Shown in pieces: positions 17,133 to 25,533 of a stretch of 64,000 nt of DNA; positions within the stretch are counted from its first letter, which is position 1, and every line of letters begins with the position of its first letter. This stretch comes from Paracoccaceae bacterium (GTDB taxonomy: Bacteria; Pseudomonadota; Alphaproteobacteria; Rhodobacterales; Rhodobacteraceae). The notes under the pieces are model-generated. The model did not search any database, was not told the origin of the DNA, and saw only the letters and a list, made by a program, of their open reading frames with translations. The position numbers and the translations under genes are program-made. The stretch is taken from contig JAKIUB010000012.1 in the NCBI GenBank assembly GCA_021647745.1, positions 10,266-74,265 on the forward strand. Reading direction: 5' to 3'.

Positions 17133-18577
17133 CCAAAATATGGTTTGATACGGATAAATGCCTGATTGCTGGTGAATGGGTGGAGCCGATGGGCGGCGAG
17201 ACATTGCCACTGGAAAACCCCTCTACCGGCGAAGAACTGGCACGGATATCTCGTGGTCAAAAGGCGGATATAGATGCAGCGGTCATCGCCGCCCAGGCCG
17301 CGCTTGATGGCGAATGGGGCGCGATGACGGCGTTAGAGCGTGGACGTATTTTGCAACGCATGTCTGGCGCCGTTCTGGAACGTGTGGACCAGTTGGCAGC
17401 TCTGGAGGCGGCAGATGTGGGCAAACCGCTCAAACAGGCCCGCGCCGATGCGGTGGCGCTAGCGCGCTATCTGGAATTTTACGCGGGGGCTTGTGACAAG
17501 GTGCATGGCGAAACCATTCCCTATCTGGCGGGCTACACGGTTTATACCCTGCGCGAGCCGCACGGGGTGACCGGCCATATCGTGCCGTGGAATTACCCGA
17601 TGCAGATCATTGGCCGCTCGGTAGGGGCGGCTTTGGCGATGGGCAATGCGGCGGTGCTGAAACCGGCCGAGGAGGCGTGCCTGACCGCGCTGGCCTTTGG
17701 GGCGATTGCACTGGAGGCGGGCTTGCCGGCAGGGGCGCTCAATATCGTGCCGGGGCTGGGGGCGGAAGCGGGGGCGGCGCTTGCAGCCCATACCGGCGTG
17801 CAGCATATATCCTTTACCGGCTCGGTGGCCACGGGTGAGGTTATTCAGGCAGCGGCGGCGAAGAACGTAATTCCGGTGACGCTGGAACTGGGCGGGAAAT
17901 CTCCGCAAGTGGTGTTTGATGATGCCGATCTTGAGGCGGCTTTGCCGTTTTTGGTTAATGCGGGCATTCAGAATGCCGGGCAAACCTGCTCGGCCTCCTC
18001 GCGCATATTGATGCAGCGCGGGATCTATGAAAAGCTTAGTGCGATGATGGCGGCGCGCTATAAAGAGCTGGTGGTTGGCCCGGCTGAAGCCGACCTCGAT
18101 ATCGGCCCGCTGATTTCGGCGCGCCAAAAGGGGATTGTGGAGGGGTTTGTGAAGATGGCGGACCCGAGCCGGATTTTGGCGCAGGCGCAGATGAGCGAAG
18201 GCCTGCCCGAGGGTGGCCACTATTTTGCCCCGACACTTTATGGTGGCATTGCTCCGGATAGCTCGTTGGCGCAGGATGAAATTTTCGGCCCCGTGCAGGT
18301 GATTATCCCGTTTGAGGACGAGGCCGAGGCGCTGGCTATTGCCAATGGCACCGCCTACGGGCTGGTGGCCTCGGTCTGGACGCGGGACGGGGCGCGACAG
18401 ATGCGCATGGCAAAGGCGCTGCGCGCCGGGCAGGTGTTTATCAACAATTATGGCGCTGGCGGCGGAGTGGAATTGCCCTTTGGCGGGGTCGGGAAATCCG
18501 GCCACGGGCGCGAAAAGGGGTTTGAGGCGCTTTACGGGTTTTCGGTGCTGAAAACCGTGGCGGCGCATCATGGTTGA
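17129..18577 (+). CDS. NAD(P)-dependent aldehyde dehydrogenase
   Basis: A 482-residue cytoplasmic enzyme oxidising an aldehyde to its acid. The general base Glu is in LELGGKSPQVVF, and the nucleophilic Cys is in NAGQTCSASSRIL. The NAD-binding SFTGSVATGEVI and the C-terminal PFGGVGKSGHGREKG are intact. The closest family by pattern is betaine/aminobutyraldehyde-type ALDH. Its place at the end of the M20-ABC operon suggests it oxidises an aldehyde released from the imported compound, for example after deamination. The substrate is not determinable here. Confidence 0.88.
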   Translation: MTKIWFDTDKCLIAGEWVEPMGGETLPLENPSTGEELARISRGQKADIDAAVIAAQAALDGEWGAMTALERGRILQRMSGAVLERVDQLAALEAADVGKPLKQARADAVALARYLEFYAGACDKVHGETIPYLAGYTVYTLREPHGVTGHIVPWNYPMQIIGRSVGAALAMGNAAVLKPAEEACLTALAFGAIALEAGLPAGALNIVPGLGAEAGAALAAHTGVQHISFTGSVATGEVIQAAAAKNVIPVTLELGGKSPQVVFDDADLEAALPFLVNAGIQNAGQTCSASSRILMQRGIYEKLSAMMAARYKELVVGPAEADLDIGPLISARQKGIVEGFVKMADPSRILAQAQMSEGLPEGGHYFAPTLYGGIAPDSSLAQDEIFGPVQVIIPFEDEAEALAIANGTAYGLVASVWTRDGARQMRMAKALRAGQVFINNYGAGGGVELPFGGVGKSGHGREKGFEALYGFSVLKTVAAHHG

Positions 18578-19730
18578 AACGGGGCCCCTGCGGATATCCA
18601 ATAAGGATGCCCGCAGGCTGTGGCTGCATAGCCACGGCCTAACTGCCCCGCCCACGGGGCCGCTTGATGTGATGGCGACCATCAAAGCGCTTGGTTTTGT
18701 GCAAATCGACTCGGTCCGAAATGTCACCCGTGCGCACCACCACATCCTGTGGTCACGCAACCGGAATTACCGCGAGTCGCACCTCTGGCCTTTGCTGAAA
18801 TCTCGCCAGCTATTCGAGCACTTCACCCATGATGCCAGCCTGATCCCGATGGACACCTTACCCATGTGGCAGCGGCAATTTACCCGTATGGGAAAATATG
18901 TGGCCAATAGTGAGTGGTTTGCCTCCAACCTTGGCCAGCAAAACATCAAGGATATCAAAGCCCGCATTCAGGCAGAAGGCCCGCTTTCCACCCATGCTTT
19001 TAGTAGCGAACTTGATGCTGAAAGCAAAACCTGGGCCCGCCCGCCACACAAAAGGGCGCTGGATAAAATGTGGTATGCGGGGGAGTTGGCTACTTCTCGC
19101 CGTGAAAACTTTGTGAAATTTTACGATGTGGCAGAACGGGTGTTTCCGGAGCATTTGCGTGAAGATCTGCGGCCCGAGGCTGTGCAAATCAACTGGCTTT
19201 GCACAGAGGCGCTCCATCGGCTCGGCTTTGGCTCTTCCCGCGAAATTGCCCGGTTTTGGGATGCGGTGACGCTAAATGAAGCGCGCGCATGGGTGGCGGG
19301 ATTGCGCGAGGTCGAGGTCGAGGCCGCAGATGGAAGTCTCACAAAAGCCTTTGCCGCGCCTGATATCACTCAAAGGCTGGCGCAAACGCCCCGTCTCTCG
19401 GCCCACCTGCGTATTATCAACCCGTTTGATCCGGCAATCCGCGACCGTGTGCGCCTTGAGCGCCTGTTTGGCTTTGCCTATCGTAACGAGATGTTTGTAC
19501 CCAAAGCTAAAAGACAATGGGGGTATTATGTGTATCCCCTGCTTGAGGGCGCGCGGTTTGTTGGCCGGATCGAGCTAAAAGCCGACCGCAAAGCCGGTTG
19601 GCTGAAGGTTGTCGGATTTTGGCCGGAAGCAGGCATAAAGTGGGGAAAATCCCGGAGAGAAAAGCTGGAGATGGAATTAACGCGGTTGGCACGCTTTGTC
19701 GGACTGGAAACCATCGAATGGCACGCCTAG
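18570..19730 (+). CDS. YcaQ/AlkX-like winged-helix DNA glycosylase (HTH_42 family)
   Basis: A 386-residue protein of the AlkZ-like family, which unhooks DNA interstrand crosslinks or removes alkylated bases. The catalytic-type motif reads FVQIDSV with Gln45 and Asp47. This QxD pattern is that of the YcaQ (AlkX) branch, whereas AlkZ has QxQ. Winged-helix regions and the C-terminal WGYYVYPLLEGARFVGRIELK segment also match the family. It overlaps the aldehyde dehydrogenase by 8 nt, so it is probably transcribed with it, though a functional link is not obvious. Confidence 0.85.
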   Translation: MVETGPLRISNKDARRLWLHSHGLTAPPTGPLDVMATIKALGFVQIDSVRNVTRAHHHILWSRNRNYRESHLWPLLKSRQLFEHFTHDASLIPMDTLPMWQRQFTRMGKYVANSEWFASNLGQQNIKDIKARIQAEGPLSTHAFSSELDAESKTWARPPHKRALDKMWYAGELATSRRENFVKFYDVAERVFPEHLREDLRPEAVQINWLCTEALHRLGFGSSREIARFWDAVTLNEARAWVAGLREVEVEAADGSLTKAFAAPDITQRLAQTPRLSAHLRIINPFDPAIRDRVRLERLFGFAYRNEMFVPKAKRQWGYYVYPLLEGARFVGRIELKADRKAGWLKVVGFWPEAGIKWGKSRREKLEMELTRLARFVGLETIEWHA

Positions 19731-19783
19731 CGGCATATTGCGGATAAGCCCGCTGCGCTGAAAATGCAGCGGGCAGATTTTTC

Positions 19784-20626
19784 CTAATTTCCCATTGCCT
19801 TGCCATTGGCCATAGCCCAGTGATGGGGCTGATGATGTGGCCCCGAGGCCAGCATGCCATAAAACCCCAGGGCTTTTAGCTTGGCAAGGTCGGTTTCGGG
19901 CACGGTGATGCTGATCGCCGCGCCGTTTTCAAGCGCTTCGGCGCTATAGGCCCAGCCGTCTACGCCGTCCATCATCTGCGCGTGGCTAAGCACCATGCGG
20001 GTGATGGAGGGGGCGACATCCGGCCCGCCGGTAACAGTGAAGCGCACGCCGCCTTTGATGTCTTCGGCCTCGGCTGTCGAGTCGATGGTGACGATATCCA
20101 TGTCGCGCAGGTGCTGGCGCAGGGCGTTGATGTCGACACTTGACCAGTCGGTGTCGGGGTTGGCTTCAAGCTGCCGCACAACCTCGGAAATGGCAGCAAA
20201 AGCAGACTGGCCCGGCTCTGAAAGCGGTGGGCCACCAACGCCGGCCTGACTGCCCATATTAACGGCCATTATGCTTTGCATCTGGCCCATGCCCTGCTGG
20301 GTATCGCCCATGCTTTGGGCTTGCCCCATACCCATACCCTGCTGGGCCATCCCCGCGCCCATGCCCTGCATCTGGCCCATCATCATCATCTGCATCATTT
20401 GCATCATCATTTGCATCATAGGCATCATCTGGTCGCCGCCACCCATCCGGGCCATACCACCGGCATTGCTGCCGCCCATTTGCATCATGCTGCTGGCATC
20501 AGCTCCGCTGTTTTGGTCCATCATTCGGGGCTGGTTGCTGCCATCCATGCCCGCCATCGCGCCGTCCATCTGTGCCAGAGCGGGAGTGCCGACAATCGCG
20601 GTGCAGATCAGTAGTGTTTTTAGCAT
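19784..20626 (-). CDS. Methionine-rich exported protein of unknown function
   Basis: A 280-residue protein with a signal peptide (about 1-18, ending ALA). A low-complexity region at about 20-130 follows, built of Met, Gly and Gln, with MMQMMMQMMQMMMMGQMQGM at its core. The conserved globular domain is C-terminal, about 140-280. That domain resembles an uncharacterised proteobacterial family that I recall as often linked to a Met-rich leader; it ends in GMLASGPHHQPHHWAMANG, with a His cluster. Met-rich plus His-rich periplasmic proteins often bind copper or silver, which is only an inference. It is divergent from a broken Crp/Fnr gene, which may once have controlled it. Confidence 0.75.
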   Translation of the reverse strand: MLKTLLICTAIVGTPALAQMDGAMAGMDGSNQPRMMDQNSGADASSMMQMGGSNAGGMARMGGGDQMMPMMQMMMQMMQMMMMGQMQGMGAGMAQQGMGMGQAQSMGDTQQGMGQMQSIMAVNMGSQAGVGGPPLSEPGQSAFAAISEVVRQLEANPDTDWSSVDINALRQHLRDMDIVTIDSTAEAEDIKGGVRFTVTGGPDVAPSITRMVLSHAQMMDGVDGWAYSAEALENGAAISITVPETDLAKLKALGFYGMLASGPHHQPHHWAMANGKAMGN

Positions 20627-20684
20627 TTTAGGTTCCTTTGGTTGTTATCGCTATCGGGTGTTGTATATCCGCAGGCTAGCTTAC

Positions 20685-21099
20685 ATGATAAAGGTCATGT
20701 CCGCGCGATTTACACAACATCTTGAACGCCTCAAACCGCGCAGCTTTCGCTATGCGTTGGGGGCAACGGTGCTGCATGCCGAAGCCGCGGTCGAATCACT
20801 TTTTGTTGTGCATGGCGGTCTGCTGCATTTGCAGCGATTTCAAGCCGATGGTGTGGCGGTGGTGCGGCGGTGGTGCGGTGGCCGAAAGCGTGCTGCTGGC
20901 CTATGCTCTGCGCAAATCACGCAAACGCGCCGAGATTTTGGCGCTCAAAACCGTGAAGCCGCGGCTAGAGGCGTGGCTCACGTGGAATCACGGTCTTTTA
21001 CCTGCCAAGGGCGCGTGGCATCATGTGGCGGACGAGGTGGGAATCAGCAAAGAGGCGCTCTATCGTGAGCTCTCGAGGCGGCAAAAACAGGAAGGGTGA
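20685..21099 (+). pseudogene. Crp/Fnr family regulator remnant (frameshift and internal deletion)
   Basis: Two frames together read as a Crp/Fnr regulator. The first (from the ATG at 20685) gives the start of a cyclic-nucleotide-like domain (FRYALGATVLHAEAAVESLF, VVHGGLLHLQRFQADGVAVV). The second frame then gives AVAES, RKRAEILALKTVKPRLEAWL and a helix-turn-helix-like WHHVADEVGISKEALYREL. The switch is at about 20855-20880, inside a GTGGTGCGGCGGTGGTGCGG repeat that favours slippage. The joined product would be only about 135 residues against some 215 for the family, so about 70-80 residues are also missing after AES. I therefore call it a pseudogene. It ends 3 nt before the SDR gene. Confidence 0.75.
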
Positions 21100-21102
21100 T
21101 CC

Positions 21103-21843
21103 ATGCGACTGGCACGAAAAACAGCGATAGTAACCGGCGGCGGCTCCGGCTTTGGCGAGGGGATCGTAAAAAAATTCGTCAAAGAAGGCGCGATGGTAAT
21201 CGTTGTCGACATTAACGCTGATGCCGCAAAAAGGGTGGCGGAGCAGCACGGCTGTATGGCGTTTCAGGCGGATGTTTCAAAAATGGCAGATTGGCAAGCG
21301 TTGGCAGAAATAGTGAGAAAAACCAGCAAACACATTGATATTCTTGTTAATAATGCCGGCATTACCCACCTGCCACAACCGATGGACGAGGTTTCGGAAG
21401 AGGAGTTCGATCGGGTGATGGCGGTCAATGCCAAGTCGGTTTTCCTTTCGGCCAAAACCATTGTTCCGATGATGAAAGAGGTTGGCAGTGGTGCGATCCT
21501 CAATGTCGCCTCGACAGCAGGGGTGTCGCCGCGCCCCAACCTTAACTGGTATAATGCCTCAAAAGGCTGGATGATCACTGCCACCAAGGCAATGGCGGTA
21601 GAGCTGGCGCCACTGGGTATTCGGGTCAATGCCATAAACCCCGTTGCGGGCGAAACCCCGCTACTGCAAAGCTTCATGGGCGAAGACACTCCGGAAATTC
21701 GCGCCAAATTCATCTCCACCATTCCGCTGGGTCGCTTTTCCACCCCCGAAGATATGGCCAACGCCGCATGTTTCCTTTGCTCTGACGAGGCCAGTATGAT
21801 CACCGGCGTCGCCCTCGATGTCGACGGGGGGCGCTGCATATGA
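21103..21843 (+). CDS. SDR family oxidoreductase (3-oxoacyl-ACP reductase/glucose dehydrogenase-like)
   Basis: A 246-residue classical short-chain dehydrogenase. The cofactor motif is TGGGSGFGEG (about 10-19), with NNAGITH, the catalytic Ser in NVASTAGVSP, and Tyr-Lys in YNASK. The Asp at the end of the second strand (VVDINAD) suggests NAD(H) rather than NADP(H). A GAAGGGTGATCC ribosome binding site precedes the ATG. It overlaps the P1 peptidase gene by 4 nt, so the two act from one message. The substrate is unknown. Confidence 0.88.
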   Translation: MRLARKTAIVTGGGSGFGEGIVKKFVKEGAMVIVVDINADAAKRVAEQHGCMAFQADVSKMADWQALAEIVRKTSKHIDILVNNAGITHLPQPMDEVSEEEFDRVMAVNAKSVFLSAKTIVPMMKEVGSGAILNVASTAGVSPRPNLNWYNASKGWMITATKAMAVELAPLGIRVNAINPVAGETPLLQSFMGEDTPEIRAKFISTIPLGRFSTPEDMANAACFLCSDEASMITGVALDVDGGRCI

Positions 21844-22838
21844 AGCCCGGTATGCGCAATCTTATTACCGATATTCGTGGCCTGCGTGTGGGCAACGCAG
21901 AGGATAAAACCCTGAAATCCGGCAGTACTGTGCTGCTTGGCGACAAGCCTTTTACGGCGGCGGTCTCTGTCATGGGGGGCGCTCCCGGCACGCGGGATAC
22001 AGATATGCTCGCCCCCGACAAGCTGGTGGCCGAGGTTGATGCACTGGTGCTTTCGGGTGGCTCGGCTTTTGGCCTTGATGCCGCCAGCGGGGTGGTGGAT
22101 GCCCTGCGCGCGCAGGGGCGGGGTTTTGTGGTTGGCGAGGCGGTTATTCCGCTTGTGCCCGCAGCGATCCTTTTTGACCTGCTGAATGGAGGCGAAAAGG
22201 CATGGAGAAAAAACCCTTATCACGGGTTGGGCATGCGGGCTTTTGGGGCATTGGACGAGGATTTCATGCTTGGTAGTGTCGGGGCAGGGTGCGGCGCTAC
22301 CACCGGCACCCTGAAGGGCGGGCTTGGTTCGGCCTCGGTGGTGCTCGATAGCGGGCACACGGTTGGGGCGCTGGTTGCGGTCAATGCCTTTGGCGCGGTC
22401 ACCCACGAGAGCGGCCATTTCTGGGCGGCTCCGTGGGAGGTATCCGGCGAGTTTGGCGGCCTTGGCCCCGCCCCGATGGGCGACCCGCTGGCCCTGCCCA
22501 GCCATGCCAAAATGCAGGGTTTTAGCGAAAAGGCCAACACAACCATTGCCATTGTCGCCACTGACGCCGTGCTTGACAAAGCCCAGGCCACCCGCATGGC
22601 CACGGTTGCGCATGATGGTATGGCCCGCTCGATCCTGCCCAGCCACACCCCTGTAGACGGAGATCTGGTCTTTGCTGTCGCCACCGGTGAAATACCGCTC
22701 GATGATGCGGTAGTGGAGCCACTGATGATCGGCCATGCCGCTGCGCTTTGCCTGTCGCGCGCGATTGCCCGGGGGGTGTATGAGGCGCAGGCAGCGGCGG
22801 GTGATACCCTGCCGACATGGCAGCAAAAATACGGCTGA
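21840..22838 (+). CDS. P1 family peptidase/NylC-like N-terminal nucleophile hydrolase
   Basis: A 332-residue protein of the DmpA/NylC fold. Such enzymes self-cleave into alpha and beta chains, freeing a nucleophilic residue. The segment SEKANTTIAIVATDAVL places an Asn-Thr pair at 233-234, like the Asn/Thr cleavage site of nylon oligomer hydrolase NylC, rather than the Gly-Ser of DmpA. The family glycine-rich motif GSVGAGCGATTGTLKGGLGSAS is present. Coupled to the SDR gene. It likely hydrolyses an amide or peptide bond; the cleavage site is inferred by family analogy. Confidence 0.85.
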   Translation: MKPGMRNLITDIRGLRVGNAEDKTLKSGSTVLLGDKPFTAAVSVMGGAPGTRDTDMLAPDKLVAEVDALVLSGGSAFGLDAASGVVDALRAQGRGFVVGEAVIPLVPAAILFDLLNGGEKAWRKNPYHGLGMRAFGALDEDFMLGSVGAGCGATTGTLKGGLGSASVVLDSGHTVGALVAVNAFGAVTHESGHFWAAPWEVSGEFGGLGPAPMGDPLALPSHAKMQGFSEKANTTIAIVATDAVLDKAQATRMATVAHDGMARSILPSHTPVDGDLVFAVATGEIPLDDAVVEPLMIGHAAALCLSRAIARGVYEAQAAAGDTLPTWQQKYG

Positions 22839-22848
22839 GGCGCGCGGC

Positions 22849-23727
22849 CTATTGCGGCAGCTTTCGCCCCCAGCGCCGGTGCAGCCAATACCACTGCTCG
22901 GGGTTGGCGTAGACCCGCGCGGACAGGCTGTCATTGATCAGGGTGGTCATTTCCAGCGGGTCGCTATGCTTTAGTGGCGCTTCAATGTGGATATCACAGG
23001 CGCGCCTGTCTGGCCGCAAAACCGCATAGACCGGCACAATCAGTGCGTTATACTTAATTGCAAGCGCCGCCATAATGGTTGAGGAAGGTGCTGGCTTCCC
23101 CATAAAATCAATAGCTTCGCCGTCTTTTACCCGCTGGTCCAGCAATACCGATACCATGCCGCCCGATTTAAGGTGTTTGATCATTTGGCGGGTGCCGGTT
23201 GGCCCGACAGGAAATAGCGGCACGCCATCAACCGACATGGTTTCCTTGAAGCGGCGTTCAAAAAACGGGTTACTGCTTTCTTTGTATATTGCGGCACTTG
23301 GGTAGCCTTTACGCGCCAGAATAATGCGAATGGCCTCCCACTGCCCAAAATGCCCCGAAACCACAATTACCGGCTGCCCGGCATTTTGCGCCGCCACGAT
23401 CGGCTCAAAAGCCCCCGGCTCATAGTGGATACCCTGATAGCTGTGGTGAAATTCGTGGTTATAAAACGCCTCGATAAACCGCTCGCCGATATTGGTGGTA
23501 ATATCCTTGACCAGCACCGCCATCTCCGGCTTTTCCATGCCTGGATAGATTAGCAAAAGATTGTCGGTTATGCGTTTTTTCAGCGAGGGCACCCAGCGCA
23601 CGATACCGCCCACCAGCACCCCGCCTGCGCGCACCCGCAGCCCGAAGGGCAGGGGGCGCAGCGCATAGGGCAAGGCCCAGATTAACAGGGCCTCCAGCCA
23701 GTGCCGAAAGTTTGTATTGCGTTTCAT
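22849..23727 (-). CDS. Lysophospholipid/lipid A acyltransferase (LpxL/HtrB family)
   Basis: A 292-residue inner-membrane acyltransferase. It has a short N-terminal hydrophobic region, the catalytic HxxxxE motif in SGHFGQWEAIR, and the later family segment LLDQRVKDGEAIDFMGKPAPSSTIMAALAIKY. In lipid A synthesis this family adds secondary acyl chains. AGGAAGGC precedes the ATG. It is a single gene convergent with the P1 peptidase and divergent from a small membrane protein. Lauroyl or myristoyl specificity cannot be told. Confidence 0.88.
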   Translation of the reverse strand: MKRNTNFRHWLEALLIWALPYALRPLPFGLRVRAGGVLVGGIVRWVPSLKKRITDNLLLIYPGMEKPEMAVLVKDITTNIGERFIEAFYNHEFHHSYQGIHYEPGAFEPIVAAQNAGQPVIVVSGHFGQWEAIRIILARKGYPSAAIYKESSNPFFERRFKETMSVDGVPLFPVGPTGTRQMIKHLKSGGMVSVLLDQRVKDGEAIDFMGKPAPSSTIMAALAIKYNALIVPVYAVLRPDRRACDIHIEAPLKHSDPLEMTTLINDSLSARVYANPEQWYWLHRRWGRKLPQ

Positions 23728-23781
23728 GCCTTCCTGTCTAATTGTTTTGCCTGACCCTGCCTACCGCAGAAATGGGGAAAT

Positions 23782-24174
23782 ATGGTTTTTCTGGATATCT
23801 GGCGCTCTTATCGTGCCCTGCCGCTTTGGGTGCAAATCTGGGTGCTTGGTATTTTGATGCCGGTTAATCTTGCGGCCCTGTTTTTTATGGGCCAGCCCGG
23901 CGGTGTTTGGGTGGCGGTGCTGGCAATCGGTGCGATGCTTCCCAATATCGGCATTCTGGTTTTTGAGCGCGGCCTGTCAAAAATGATGGCCTTTCCGCAC
24001 CTGTTACCCTGGAGCGGATTGATTATCTGGTTGCTGGTTGCCATGCCGCAAGGCAGTGCGGCTTATGGCGTATATCTCTGGGTTTTGATTGTGGTAAACG
24101 GAATTTCTCTGGGGTTTGATTTTCCAGACGGGGTCAAATGGTGGCGTGGGGACCGTGCGATCGCCGGCAAATAA
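23782..24174 (+). CDS. Small integral membrane protein of unknown function
   Basis: A 130-residue protein with four hydrophobic segments (about 17-35, 40-60, 75-93, 96-113) and a short charged tail (FPDGVKWWRGDRAIAGK). I do not recognise a named family. GGGGAAAT precedes the ATG. It is convergent with infC, sharing a bidirectional hairpin right after its stop codon. Confidence 0.65.
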   Translation: MVFLDIWRSYRALPLWVQIWVLGILMPVNLAALFFMGQPGGVWVAVLAIGAMLPNIGILVFERGLSKMMAFPHLLPWSGLIIWLLVAMPQGSAAYGVYLWVLIVVNGISLGFDFPDGVKWWRGDRAIAGK

Positions 24175-24196
24175 AAAGCGCCCCGAAAGGCGCTTT
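24175..24196. terminator. Bidirectional terminator between membrane-protein gene and infC
   Basis: AAAGCGCC (24175-24182) and GGCGCTTT (24189-24196) form an 8-bp stem with a 6-nt loop. Plus-strand T-rich sequence follows (ATCTATTTTTT), and TTTATTT follows on the minus strand. It lies only 3 nt past the infC stop codon. Confidence 0.75.
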
Positions 24197-24198
24197 AT

Positions 24199-24750
24199 CT
24201 ATTTTTTGATCGGGTTGATCATCATGACCATCTGCCGGCCTTCCATTTTCGGAATGCTGTCCACCTTGCCCAGATCGGCCTCGGTTACATCGACGGCCAC
24301 CCGTTCGAGCAGTCTGCGCCCGAGATTGAGGTGCGCCATCTCGCGGCCGCGAAAGCGCAGGGTTACCTTGCATTTATCGCCATTTTCCAAAAACTTGAAA
24401 ACATTGCGCATTTTGACTTCATAATCATGGGTGTCGGTATTGGGGCGAAATTTCACCTCCTTGACCTCGATGATTTTCTGCTTTTTGCGCGCTTCGTTGT
24501 CTTTTTTCTGCTGTTCGTATTTGAACTTGCCAAAATCCATGATCTTGCACACGGGTGGTTTGGCATTGGGCGAAATTTCGACAAGGTCAAGCCCGACATC
24601 GGCAGCAAGCTGCATGCCGCGCTCTGGCGTTACAACGCCGACGTTTTCACCTTCGGCGCCAATAAGGCGGATTTCGTCTGCACGAATGCGGGAGTTGGCG
24701 CGGGGGCCGGTATCGCGCTGCGGAGGCGCGTTATGAGGTCTGCGGGCTAT
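24199..24750 (-). CDS. infC: Translation initiation factor IF-3, probable AUA start
   Basis: IF-3 binds the 30S subunit and checks start-codon selection. ATG-based calling gives only 138 residues, beginning at MQLAADVG, but IF-3 homology continues upstream in frame: RIRADEIRLIGAEGENVGVV is the conserved N-domain. The frame reaches ARRPHNAPPQRDTGPRANS, a typical Rhodobacterales N-terminus. No ATG, GTG or TTG precedes it closely. An ATA codon at 24750-24748 is preceded by AAGGA with 8-nt spacing. I therefore place the start there, giving 183 residues. Non-AUG starts (AUU in E. coli) are known for infC and allow autoregulation. The terminator is 3 nt after the stop. Confidence 0.85.
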   Translation of the reverse strand: MARRPHNAPPQRDTGPRANSRIRADEIRLIGAEGENVGVVTPERGMQLAADVGLDLVEISPNAKPPVCKIMDFGKFKYEQQKKDNEARKKQKIIEVKEVKFRPNTDTHDYEVKMRNVFKFLENGDKCKVTLRFRGREMAHLNLGRRLLERVAVDVTEADLGKVDSIPKMEGRQMVMMINPIKK

Positions 24751-24940
24751 GGGTCAAGTCCTTGTGTTGTTTTATCGAAGGGGCCAGATACGGCCCATGG
24801 TTAGTAATTGGAGAAGTTCACCCCGTTGGTCAAGTGGCTAGGCGCTCGCAACCACCAAAAGCTGCATATTTGCGGGTATTCTGCGTAAAACAGCCGGCTT
24901 TCGGGCGTGGCCTGGCGAATCAGCACCTGAAACCGGCCCG

Positions 24941-25450
24941 CTATCCGGGGCGGTTGGTGGTGTCGAGCGCGCGGGTGCTGATAATCTTGTGCTCCCAGCG
25001 CAGCACGCCCTTGATGCTTGGCATGTTACTAAACAAAAAGGTTGCCCTGAAGTCGCGCAACTGTCCGGGAGGGGTGACCATACGGGCATAGCCGTCATCC
25101 TCCCCGATGGTAAAGCAGGCGTCCAGCGGAGTGTCGTCATTGGCGCAATCATAGAGGGTTATATCAATAGTCACACCGGTGAGGGTATAGCTCGTGGAGC
25201 CGTTGATCGCGCTGCCGGTGAGCATAGCTGTGCGCGGACCGATATCCAGCTCCAGCCCTTCAAGGGTTATGTCTTCGATCGATATCCGGTTGCGCTCCAC
25301 CTGCTGTTCGGGGGGCGAAAATACCATATAGGCCACCAATCCGCCGATCAGCATAAAAGCAATGATGCTCCCCGCGATCCGCATTTCGGGCCGCCGAAAA
25401 AGGATGTAGATATAAAGGGCAAGGACGATAAAGACTTGAACAGCAATCAC
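24941..25450 (-). CDS. Membrane-anchored protein of unknown function
   Basis: A 169-residue protein with two N-terminal hydrophobic segments (about 2-18 and 26-44), then an extracytoplasmic beta-rich domain (residues 50-165). Conserved-looking patterns include GSAINGSTSYTLTGVTIDITLYDC and DDTPLDACFTIGEDDG, which holds a Cys pair. The domain resembles FxLYD-type extracellular domains, a weak resemblance from memory. GTG start with GGA 8 nt upstream. It lies downstream of galE on the same strand and about 190 bp upstream of infC. Confidence 0.6.
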   Translation of the reverse strand: MIAVQVFIVLALYIYILFRRPEMRIAGSIIAFMLIGGLVAYMVFSPPEQQVERNRISIEDITLEGLELDIGPRTAMLTGSAINGSTSYTLTGVTIDITLYDCANDDTPLDACFTIGEDDGYARMVTPPGQLRDFRATFLFSNMPSIKGVLRWEHKIISTRALDTTNRPG

Positions 25451-25533
25451 TGGATATTCCTTTGTTTCTGGCGGTTTGCCTGATGTTGTTTCTATCTAAG
25501 CATAGCAGGGCCGGGTTTCCAGCCTTATGCGCC

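Noticed and set aside
20271..20684. Open frame opposite the Met-rich gene, rich in His or Ile/Cys
   Set aside because: It is an antisense shadow of the low-complexity Met tract.
20850..20885. Programmed frameshift in the Crp/Fnr gene
   Set aside because: There is no slippery heptamer, and about 70 residues are also missing, which fits decay better.
21264..22934. 556-codon open frame on the minus strand opposite the SDR and P1 peptidase genes
   Set aside because: It is a shadow of the two well-supported plus-strand genes; its translation has no family features.
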